From Fortiea contorta PCC 7126 (GTDB lineage: Bacteria > Cyanobacteriota > Cyanobacteriia > Cyanobacteriales > Nostocaceae), in NCBI RefSeq assembly GCF_000332295.1, contig NZ_KB235930.1:2237895-2301894 (forward strand): a stretch of DNA of 64,000 nt, given 5' to 3'. Positions within the stretch are counted from its first letter, which is position 1, and every line of letters begins with the position of its first letter. Positions 38,621 through 47,420 of this stretch are shown in pieces. A model generated the notes under the pieces. That model was given only the letters and a program-made list of their open reading frames with translations, did no database searches and was not told the origin of the DNA. Made by a program: the position numbers and the translations under genes.

Positions 38621-41600
38621 ATGAGTAGCTTGTTGCAAAAAATTGCTGAACTATCTCCCGAAAAGCGTGCCTTGTTGATGCAACGGCTAAACCAGCAAAA
38701 AGGGAAAATCTCGCCAACCAAAATTCAACCACAAAGCCGAAATACTCAGACTTTCCCCCTATCCTTTGCTCAACAAAGGCTGTGGTTCTTTAGCCAATTA
38801 GAACCAGAAAGTAGTGCCCATAACATTCCTACCGCTATCCGCTTAACACGAAGGCTCAACGTCGCCGCCCTCGAAAACAGCATCAATGAAATAGTCACTC
38901 GTCATGAAATCTTACGCACTACATTTACAGTCGTAAACGGGGAACCAGTTCAGGTAATTGGTGCAGCAACAAGGCTACAACTACCAATCATTGATTTACA
39001 CACAATTCCTGAAACCGAACAGGAAATAGAAGTCCAGCGTCTAGCCACCCTAGAGGCGCAAACACCCTTCAATCTAGAAACAGATTCGCTTCTGCGGGTG
39101 AAGCTGTTACGTTTGGGTGAGACAGATCATGTACTATTGTTGACCATGCACCACATCGTTTCTGATGGCTGGTCAACAGGTATACTCATCCATGAACTGA
39201 CGACACTTTACAAAGCTGAAGATAGCGGACAACCACACAATTTACCAGAATTACCTATCCAATACGTAGATTTTGCCGTTTGGCAACGTCAGTGGCTGCA
39301 AGGAGAAGTTTTAAACACCCAGTTAACCTACTGGAAGCAAAAGCTTAGTGGTCATTTGCCAGTATTAGAGTTACCTACAGACCGTCCACGCCCAGCAATT
39401 CAAACTGACAGAGGCAACACTCAATCTTTTACACTTACCCCTTCTCTAACAGCCGCATTACAAAACCTCTCCCAGCAGCAAGAAGTTACTTTATTCATGA
39501 CTCTGCTGGCAGCCTTCAAAACCTTACTCTATCGCTACACTGGTGCTGTTGATATCCTCGTCGGTTCACCCATTGCCAACCGTAACCACTTGGGTATAGA
39601 AGGGCTAATTGGCTTTTTTGTCAATACCTTAGTGTTGCGAACAGACTTATCGGGTAATCCTACATTTGTAGAGTTATTGCAGCGATCGCGTAAAGTTGCA
39701 TTAGAAGCTTACGATCACCAAGACTTACCATTTGAAAAATTAGTAGATGAGTTGGAGCTAGCCCGTGACTTAAGCTACACACCACTATTTCAGGTGATGT
39801 TTACCCTCCAGAACACGCCTACAGTCAACTGTTCCCTACCTGATTTGACTATAACTTCTCTGGAAATAGAACAGGAAACAGCTAACTTTGATATCTCCCT
39901 GACAATGGAAGTTGTCGGAGAAGCACTTATAGGTAATATTGAATACAATACAGATTTATTTGATGCTGCTACCATCAACCGTATGGTAGATCATTTTTCT
40001 ACTTTATTAGAAAGTATTATTGTTAATCCTACCGAGCATATTAGTAATTTACAAATACTAACCAACCAAGAGCAAAAACAGTTAGAGCAGTGGAACCAGA
40101 CACAAGTAGAATTTAGACGAGTTATTTGCATCCATCAACTATTTGAGGCACAAGTAGAACAAACTCCCCAAGCAATAGCTGTAGTTTGCGGTGATGCACA
40201 ACTAACCTACGCTCAACTCAACCAAAAAGCTAATCAACTTGCACATTACCTACAACACCAGGGAGTAGAACCAGACCAACTCATCGGCATTTGTGTAGAG
40301 CGCAGCTTAGAGATGATTGTTGGCATCTTAGGCATACTCAAAGCTGGATGTGCCTATTTACCCCTCGACCCCAGTTATCCGTCAGAGCGAATCGCATACA
40401 TGATGGCAGATGCTGGAGTTTCATTACTACTTACTCAAGACAAATTACTCGCAAAAATTCCAGCCTACACAGGCAAAATCATTTGTTTAGATGCTCACTG
40501 GCAACATATAGCCCAAGCAAGCCCAGCCAATTACCATAGCCAAGTTAGGGCAGATAACTTAGCCTACGTCATTTATACCTCTGGTTCCACAGGTCAAGCT
40601 AAGGGCGTGATGATTGAACATCAAAGCTTAGTCAACGCCTACTTTGCCTGGGAGAAAGCTTACAAACTGCATCAAATTAAAACTCATCTGCAAATGGCCA
40701 GTTTTTCCTTTGATGTGTTTGCAGGCGACTTAGTGAGAGCATTGTGTTCTGGCGGCACATTGGTACTGTGTCCGCGAGATGTTTTGCTGGAACCCGCACA
40801 GTTGTACAAGCTTATACATACACACCAGGTAGATTGTGCGGAATTTGTACCGATAGTATTTCGTCACCTAATGCAGTACCTGCAAGAAAGTGGGCAGCGC
40901 CTAGACTGGATGCGGTTAGTGATTTGTGGTTCTGATAATTGGTATGTGAGTGAGTATAACCAAGCCAAACAATATTGCAGTCAAGATACACAAATTATTA
41001 ATTCCTATGGCTTAACAGAAGCGACAATTGATAGTTGTTATTGTGCAGATGTGACTGATTTAGCTCCAGAGCGATCGCTACCTATTGGCCGACCATTTGC
41101 TAATATCCAAATGTATATCTTGGATGCACATTTGCAATTGGTACCTGTGGGTGTGCCAGGAGAACTTTACATTGGTGGTGCGGGGTTAGCACGGGGTTAT
41201 TTAAATCGTCGAGAGTTAACTGCCCAACGGTTTATTTCTCACCCCAATCTTTCAGGGACAAGGCTTTATCGTACAGGAGATGTAGTTCGCTATCTGCCTG
41301 ATGGCAACATTGAGTTTTTAGGGCGAAGTGACTATCAAGTAAAAATTCGGGGTTTCCGCATTGAGTTGGCAGAGGTAGAAGCGGCAATTCTCCAAAATCC
41401 ACAAGTGAAAGAAACTGCGGTAGTTGTACGGGAAGATAACCCTGGTAATCAGCGTTTGGTTGCCTATGTGGTAGCTCAACAGCAGAGTCATGATTTGATA
41501 GGGGCTTTGCAGCAACTTCTCAAGAATCGGTTGCCTAACTACATGATTCCCTCGGCTTTTGTGCTGTTGGAGGCGCTACCTCTGTTACCGAACGGTAAAC

Positions 41601-43321
41601 TCAATCGCCAAGCTTTACCTGAGCCTAATCTTATACGCGCCGAAATAGAAGAAAGTTTTGTTCCACCGAGAACAGATGCTCAAAAGATACTAGCCAAAAT
41701 TTGGGCAGCAGTTCTCAGGGTTGAGCAAGTTGGTATCTACGATAACTTCTTTGAATTGGGTGGCGATTCTATTCTCAGTATTCAGGTGATTGCAAGAGCC
41801 AAACAAGCAGGTTTGCAATTGACAGCCAAGCAACTGTTTGAGCATCAAGCGATCGCGCAATTAGCAGCAGTAGCAGGTACAATTACCCTACCAGAGGCAG
41901 AACAAGGTTTAGTCACAGGTGAAGTTCCGCTCACACCAATCCAAAACTGGTTTTTTGAGCAAGATTTTCCTCATCCCCATCACTGGAATCAGTCAGCACT
42001 GTTAGAACCACAGCAACAACTCAATCCCCAACTGTTAGCAACAGCAATACAGCATTTACTAGAACAACACGATGCTTTGCGTCTGCGATATGAGCAAACA
42101 AAAGCTGGCTGGAGACAATTTATTCCCAGTACAGATAATTCTCAGGTATTTACTCACATAGATTTATCATCTGTTGCTGAACCATTACAAGCGATCGAAA
42201 CCGCAGCTACAGAAATTCAGGCATCGCTCAACCTCAGTCAAGGCCCTTTGGTGCGTGTCGCTTTATTCGAGTTAGGTAGGCAAAATCAGCGATTATTAGT
42301 AGTTATCCATCACTTGGCTGTGGATGGTGTTTCTTGGCGAATATTGCTAGAAGACCTGCAAAGTGCGTACCATCAACTCAGTCAAAGTCAGTCAGTTAAA
42401 TTACCTGCAAAAACTACATCCTTTAAACAGTGGGCTAGTCTTCTGCAAGACTATGCACAATCGAAAACACTACAGCAAGAGCTAGAACACTGGTTGTCTT
42501 TATCTAAAGCCACTGTTTCACCTTTACCAGTTGACTATCTAGGTGGTACTAACACGGTTGCTGACTCACATACTATATCTGTGCATCTCACAGCCGCAGA
42601 AACTACTGCTTTGTTAACAGAAGTCCCAGCTACCTACAATACCCAAATCAATGATGTGTTACTGACAGCATTGGTACATGCTTTCACACCGTGGATGAGT
42701 AGCAGCACAGTCTTGGTAAATTTAGAGGGTCACGGGCGCGAAGAAATATTTAATCATGTGGATTTATCACGTACCGTAGGCTGGTTTACTTCCGAATTTC
42801 CTGTATTACTATCTTTAGAATCTCGGCAACCAGGAGATACGCTGAAAACGATTAAAGAACAACTGCGGCAAATTCCTAACCGAGGTATTGGTTACGGCAT
42901 ACTGCGTTATCTTCACAATGAACCCGATATTGTGAAACAATTGCAAGCCATTCCTCCAACACAGGTAAGTTTTAACTACTTAGGTCAATTTGATCAAGTT
43001 TTATCAGATGCTTCTTTGCTTGTACCTGCTTTTGAAGCTAGTGGTTCTGCTTATCATCACCAAAGTCAACGCAGCCAATTACTAGAAATTAACGGTTTGA
43101 TTGTGGGTAACAAATTGTGTCTGGAATGGACTTACAGTCAAAGTTTGTATAGACACACAACAATTGAAAAACTGGCAGGAAATTTTTTACAGGCGCTACA
43201 AGAAATTATTACTCACTGTCAGAACCCGGATGTGGGTGGTTATACACCTTCTGATTTCCCAGAGGTGGAATTGAGTCAAACGGAACTAGACAACGTACTT
43301 GCAGAAATGGACTTTGGTTGA
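38621..43321 (+). CDS. NRPS module C-A(Orn-like)-PCP-E
   Basis: The 1566-residue module has C (about 45-480; HHIVSDG near 177), A (500-985; TSGSTGQAKG near 653), PCP (GGDSILSIQ near 1047) and E (1090-1530; HHLAVDG near 1230, EGHGREE, RTVGWFTSEFPV, FNYLGQFD). The A code read by eye is DVGEVCSIDK, nearly the same as the second A domain of the 26523 gene (DVGELCSIDK), and the surrounding sequence is also alike (FDV-F-x-GD-x-VRALCSGG). Both probably load the same residue, perhaps ornithine, here turned to the D form. The C-terminus TPSDFPEVELSQTELDNVL is a donor communication helix. The gap to the previous gene is 7 bp. Confidence 0.92.
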   Translation: MSSLLQKIAELSPEKRALLMQRLNQQKGKISPTKIQPQSRNTQTFPLSFAQQRLWFFSQLEPESSAHNIPTAIRLTRRLNVAALENSINEIVTRHEILRTTFTVVNGEPVQVIGAATRLQLPIIDLHTIPETEQEIEVQRLATLEAQTPFNLETDSLLRVKLLRLGETDHVLLLTMHHIVSDGWSTGILIHELTTLYKAEDSGQPHNLPELPIQYVDFAVWQRQWLQGEVLNTQLTYWKQKLSGHLPVLELPTDRPRPAIQTDRGNTQSFTLTPSLTAALQNLSQQQEVTLFMTLLAAFKTLLYRYTGAVDILVGSPIANRNHLGIEGLIGFFVNTLVLRTDLSGNPTFVELLQRSRKVALEAYDHQDLPFEKLVDELELARDLSYTPLFQVMFTLQNTPTVNCSLPDLTITSLEIEQETANFDISLTMEVVGEALIGNIEYNTDLFDAATINRMVDHFSTLLESIIVNPTEHISNLQILTNQEQKQLEQWNQTQVEFRRVICIHQLFEAQVEQTPQAIAVVCGDAQLTYAQLNQKANQLAHYLQHQGVEPDQLIGICVERSLEMIVGILGILKAGCAYLPLDPSYPSERIAYMMADAGVSLLLTQDKLLAKIPAYTGKIICLDAHWQHIAQASPANYHSQVRADNLAYVIYTSGSTGQAKGVMIEHQSLVNAYFAWEKAYKLHQIKTHLQMASFSFDVFAGDLVRALCSGGTLVLCPRDVLLEPAQLYKLIHTHQVDCAEFVPIVFRHLMQYLQESGQRLDWMRLVICGSDNWYVSEYNQAKQYCSQDTQIINSYGLTEATIDSCYCADVTDLAPERSLPIGRPFANIQMYILDAHLQLVPVGVPGELYIGGAGLARGYLNRRELTAQRFISHPNLSGTRLYRTGDVVRYLPDGNIEFLGRSDYQVKIRGFRIELAEVEAAILQNPQVKETAVVVREDNPGNQRLVAYVVAQQQSHDLIGALQQLLKNRLPNYMIPSAFVLLEALPLLPNGKLNRQALPEPNLIRAEIEESFVPPRTDAQKILAKIWAAVLRVEQVGIYDNFFELGGDSILSIQVIARAKQAGLQLTAKQLFEHQAIAQLAAVAGTITLPEAEQGLVTGEVPLTPIQNWFFEQDFPHPHHWNQSALLEPQQQLNPQLLATAIQHLLEQHDALRLRYEQTKAGWRQFIPSTDNSQVFTHIDLSSVAEPLQAIETAATEIQASLNLSQGPLVRVALFELGRQNQRLLVVIHHLAVDGVSWRILLEDLQSAYHQLSQSQSVKLPAKTTSFKQWASLLQDYAQSKTLQQELEHWLSLSKATVSPLPVDYLGGTNTVADSHTISVHLTAAETTALLTEVPATYNTQINDVLLTALVHAFTPWMSSSTVLVNLEGHGREEIFNHVDLSRTVGWFTSEFPVLLSLESRQPGDTLKTIKEQLRQIPNRGIGYGILRYLHNEPDIVKQLQAIPPTQVSFNYLGQFDQVLSDASLLVPAFEASGSAYHHQSQRSQLLEINGLIVGNKLCLEWTYSQSLYRHTTIEKLAGNFLQALQEIITHCQNPDVGGYTPSDFPEVELSQTELDNVLAEMDFG

Positions 43322-43333
43322 GGAGAGGATAAG

Positions 43334-46300
43334 GTGAACAAGAAGAATATAGAAGGGATTTACCCGCTTTCGGGTTCACAACAAGGTATGCTGTTCGAGA
43401 CTCTGGCTAGTGTTAGCTCAGAGATACATATTGAACAATCGACCTGGGCTTGGCATGGTCATTTGGATATTCAGGCGTTTGAGAAAGCTTGGCAAAGAAT
43501 TATTGAACGTCATTCAATCTTCAGAGCCGGGTTTGTGTGGAAAGAGCAAGCAGAACCTTTAATGGTGGTGTTGCGAGAGATTGCTGTATCTATTGCCCAA
43601 CAAGACTGGCGCGGTTTGGACTCCCAAACACAGCAACAGCGATTGCTAGATTTTATGTTAAGCGATCGCACTCAAGGTTTTCCACTATCCAAACCACCGC
43701 TCATGCGTTTGACGTTGCTGCGGATGGATGATGAACGCTACGAAGTCGTCTGGACTCAACATCACATTTTGATGGATGGTTGGTGTCAACCAATAATTTT
43801 TCAAGAATTACTCAATTTTTACCAAGCCTTTAGCAAAAGGCAAGATTTATATTTAGAAACTCCCCGCCCGTATCAAGATTACATTACTTGGCTCAAACAG
43901 CAAGATATTTCTCAAGTTGAACAGTTTTGGCGTAAGAACCTGCAAGGTTTTACTCAGCCTACTGCTTTAGGTAAATTAGTAGCCAATAGCTTTACTGATG
44001 CAACAGAAATATATAGTGAATATACAGTCAGTCTAGATGCAGAAATATTACAACAATTGCGAGATTGGGCAAAGACAAATCGTCTGACTCTCAATGTTTT
44101 AGTTCAGGCAGCATGGGCGCTGCTGCTGAGTCGCTATAGTACTGAATCCGATGTCATATTTGGCATTACAGTTTCCGGTCGCCCTCCAGACTTGATGGGT
44201 GTAGAATCAATTATCGGATTATTTATCAATACTTTGCCCTTGCGAGTTAAAGTGCCAGCAGATACATCTATTCTTGATTGGTTAAAAGAACTGCAAGCCC
44301 AAAACTTTGAATTGCGGCAATATGAATATACGCCTAGTGGACAAATTCATCAATGGAGTGAACTGAAGGGAGGGGCTGCTCTCTATGAGAGTATTTTAGT
44401 ATTCCAAAACTATCCAACTGACTTATCTGCGGATCAATTTTCTGAGTTAAATATTGATATTCACCACACCAAATCTCAAGGCGCACGTACTAACTATCCG
44501 TTAACACTGCTCGTCAGTGCTGAACAAGAATTAATCCTACATTTAGTTTACGATCAACGTCGCTTTAATCAAGTTAACGTTAGCAAAATCCTCAAACACT
44601 ACCAGACTGTTTTGCAAACAATTTTGCAACAGCCAGCCACTAAGATTCAGATGCTTTGGGAAAGTATTCCCAGCGATGAAATTCCCGAATATTCAGCTTT
44701 AACTAAATCCTCTCCCCAAAAATCCCCCGATACTAAAGCTCCACGTCATCCCTTAGAGCAAGTTGTCGCTACTATTTGCGCTCAAATATTAGGTGTTGAT
44801 TATCTTGGTGTTGAAGATAATTTCTTTGAATTGGGGGGACATTCTCTATTAGCAACGCAGGTGATTTCTAGGTTGCGGGAAACTTTTAATCGCGATATTC
44901 CCTTACGTTGTCTATTTGAAACTCCCACCGTTGCCGGGTTAGCAGAATATATTCACAAGGCAAGATTAGCAGATCAAGAATTAGCAGAAATACCTCTACA
45001 ACCATTTCCCCGCACAGCTTATCTCCCTGTATCCTATGCTCAACAGCGATTGTGGTTTTTAAATCAACTAGATACTGATAACGTTGCCTATAATGACTCG
45101 GATGCTTTATTACTTAAGGGAGAATTGAATTTAACTGCCCTAAAACAAAGTTTCCAAGAAATTATCCATAGACATGAAGCTTTACGCACTACATTTACTA
45201 CTGTAGAGGGAGAACCTGTTCAAGTAATTCATCCCACACGAGATTTTCAATTATCTATTGTTGATTTTACTCACCTAGCTGATCCACATTCTCACCTTTC
45301 GCAATTTTTCGTAGAGGAAGCGCAACGTCCTTTTAACTTAGAACGAGATTTATTGCTGCGAGTCAATTTAGTGCAATTAGCAGATTCAGAATATGCACTA
45401 CAACTGATTATGCACCACATCATCTCTGATGCTTGGTCAATGGGTGTACTCGTTCACGAATTAACAAAACTTTATCCGGCGTTTTGTGCTGGTAAGCCCA
45501 CACCTTTACCAGAACTAGCTATTCAGTATGCAGACTTTGCAGTTTGGCAGCGAAAATGGCTACAGGGAAAGATACTGCAAAAGCAGCTAGCTTATTGGAA
45601 ACAGCAGTTAGGTAGTAATTTGCCTGTCTTAAACTTGCCTACTGACCATCCACGACCCACAATTTCTGATAACGTTCCATCCCCAGTAGCTAGCGTCAAT
45701 TTTAAACTATCTGCACAGCGATCGCGATCGCTACACAAATTTAGCCAAAAACAGGTTGTTACCTTATATATGACTTTATTGGCTGCTTTACAGACGTTAT
45801 TACATCGTTATACAGGGGCTACTGATATTGTAGTTGGGACTGATGTTGCTAATCGCAACCGGGTAGAAACTGAAGGTTTGATTGGTTTTTTTGTTAACCT
45901 TTTAGTTTTACGAACTGACTTATCTGGTAATCCGACTTTCCGACAATTATTGCAACGGGTACGTGAAGTAGCTTTAGGAGCTTACGCTCATCAAGACTTA
46001 CCTTTTGAGAAATTAGTAGCAGAACTGCGTCCAGATAGAAGCCTGAGTCAAACACCATTATTTCAAGTTTTGTTCGTCATGCAAAATGCACCCATGCCGA
46101 CATTAGAGCTTAACGGTTTAACGCTCAGTCCGTGGGAAATTGAGAACGAAACAGCCAAATTTGATTTAACTTTATTTATGGCAGAAACAGAAAATGAAAT
46201 TGTCGGTTGTTGGAAATACAACTCTGACTTATTTGATGCTGCCACCATCACTAAAATGTCAAATCATTTTGCAACTTTATTAGATAGTATTGTTCAACAA

Positions 46301-47404
46301 CCAGATGCACGTTTGAATACTTTAGAAATGCTTACTGAATCAGAAAAGCAGCAACAAGCTATGCAGGAAATTAAACGCGAAAAAAGTAATTTTAGCAAGT
46401 TTAAGGCTATTAAACCGAAAGCCATCCGCCTTTCAGAGAAAGACCTAATCCAGACAGAATATTTGCAGCCTGAACAGTCCTTACCTTTAGTAATTAAACC
46501 TGTTACTGATGATATTGAGTTGGTAGATTGGGCAAAGAGTAGCCTTGAGTTTATTGAAAGTAAGCTATCACAACATGGGGCAATTTTATTTAGAGGGTTT
46601 AAAGTAGACTCTGTTACAGATTTTGAGCAATTCGCTCAAGCAATTTGTCCCAATTTGTTTGCTGAATACGGTGACTTACCTCGTGAAGAAATAGGTGGTA
46701 AAGTCTACGGTTCTACACCTTACCCGGCTGATAAAGCAATTTTATTCCATAATGAAAGCTCCCATCTGCACTGCTGGCCGATGAAAATTTGGTTTTTCTG
46801 CGTGCAACCTGCTCAAGCCAGGGGAGAAACACCAATTGTTGATTGTCGCCAGATTTATCAGATGCTTGAGCCAGAAATAATAGAGCAATTTACGCAAAAG
46901 CAATTATTATATGTTCGTAACTATATTCCGGGAATAGATGTTAGTTGGCAAGATTTTTTTCACACTCAAGATAAAACAGTTGTAGAAGATTATTGTCGTC
47001 AACATAGAATTGATTTTGAATGGAAAGATGGAGATGTTTTACAAACTAGTGAATTGCGTCCAGCAGTCGCAAAACATCCTAAAACTGGAGAAATGGTGTT
47101 TTTTAATCAGTTGCAGTTACACCATATTGCTTGCATGGAAACAGAAATGCGCGAGTCGCTGCTGTCATTGTTCGGTTTAGATAATTTACCACGACACGTT
47201 TATTATGGCGATCGCACTCCGATTCCCGATTCAGTAATTGAGAAAATTTCTGCTGTTTATCAACAAGCTACTATTAGTTTCCCCTGGCAGAAAGGCGATA
47301 TTTTAATGTTAGATAATATGCTGACAGCACATGGACGCAATCCCTATGTTGGTTCTCGCAAGATTGTAGTTGCTTTAGGGGAAATGGTCAGCCAAGAAAC
47401 CTGA
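43334..47404 (+). CDS. NRPS C-PCP-C fused to TauD-like beta-hydroxylase; no A domain
   Basis: The 1356-residue protein starts GTG after GAGGAGAGG. C1 begins with acceptor-like NIEGIYPLSGSQQGMLFE and has HHILMDG near 142. It is followed directly by a PCP (DNFFELGGHSLLATQ, Ser near 503) with only a 40-residue linker, so no adenylation domain exists. C2 (about 570-1000) has HHIISDA near 693, where the motif Gly is Ala. A Lys-rich linker leads to a TauD/SyrP-like domain (about 1015-1350) with iron ligands in LFHNESS near 1138 and LTAHGRNPY near 1331 and an Arg in GSRKIVVALGE. This matches the free hydroxylase at 34361. Domain order predicts that C2 and the hydroxylase serve the Asp module of the next gene. 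The lone PCP must be charged in trans or be skipped. Confidence 0.9.
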   Translation: MNKKNIEGIYPLSGSQQGMLFETLASVSSEIHIEQSTWAWHGHLDIQAFEKAWQRIIERHSIFRAGFVWKEQAEPLMVVLREIAVSIAQQDWRGLDSQTQQQRLLDFMLSDRTQGFPLSKPPLMRLTLLRMDDERYEVVWTQHHILMDGWCQPIIFQELLNFYQAFSKRQDLYLETPRPYQDYITWLKQQDISQVEQFWRKNLQGFTQPTALGKLVANSFTDATEIYSEYTVSLDAEILQQLRDWAKTNRLTLNVLVQAAWALLLSRYSTESDVIFGITVSGRPPDLMGVESIIGLFINTLPLRVKVPADTSILDWLKELQAQNFELRQYEYTPSGQIHQWSELKGGAALYESILVFQNYPTDLSADQFSELNIDIHHTKSQGARTNYPLTLLVSAEQELILHLVYDQRRFNQVNVSKILKHYQTVLQTILQQPATKIQMLWESIPSDEIPEYSALTKSSPQKSPDTKAPRHPLEQVVATICAQILGVDYLGVEDNFFELGGHSLLATQVISRLRETFNRDIPLRCLFETPTVAGLAEYIHKARLADQELAEIPLQPFPRTAYLPVSYAQQRLWFLNQLDTDNVAYNDSDALLLKGELNLTALKQSFQEIIHRHEALRTTFTTVEGEPVQVIHPTRDFQLSIVDFTHLADPHSHLSQFFVEEAQRPFNLERDLLLRVNLVQLADSEYALQLIMHHIISDAWSMGVLVHELTKLYPAFCAGKPTPLPELAIQYADFAVWQRKWLQGKILQKQLAYWKQQLGSNLPVLNLPTDHPRPTISDNVPSPVASVNFKLSAQRSRSLHKFSQKQVVTLYMTLLAALQTLLHRYTGATDIVVGTDVANRNRVETEGLIGFFVNLLVLRTDLSGNPTFRQLLQRVREVALGAYAHQDLPFEKLVAELRPDRSLSQTPLFQVLFVMQNAPMPTLELNGLTLSPWEIENETAKFDLTLFMAETENEIVGCWKYNSDLFDAATITKMSNHFATLLDSIVQQPDARLNTLEMLTESEKQQQAMQEIKREKSNFSKFKAIKPKAIRLSEKDLIQTEYLQPEQSLPLVIKPVTDDIELVDWAKSSLEFIESKLSQHGAILFRGFKVDSVTDFEQFAQAICPNLFAEYGDLPREEIGGKVYGSTPYPADKAILFHNESSHLHCWPMKIWFFCVQPAQARGETPIVDCRQIYQMLEPEIIEQFTQKQLLYVRNYIPGIDVSWQDFFHTQDKTVVEDYCRQHRIDFEWKDGDVLQTSELRPAVAKHPKTGEMVFFNQLQLHHIACMETEMRESLLSLFGLDNLPRHVYYGDRTPIPDSVIEKISAVYQQATISFPWQKGDILMLDNMLTAHGRNPYVGSRKIVVALGEMVSQET

Positions 47405-47420
47405 GGAGAAAAATTCTAAA

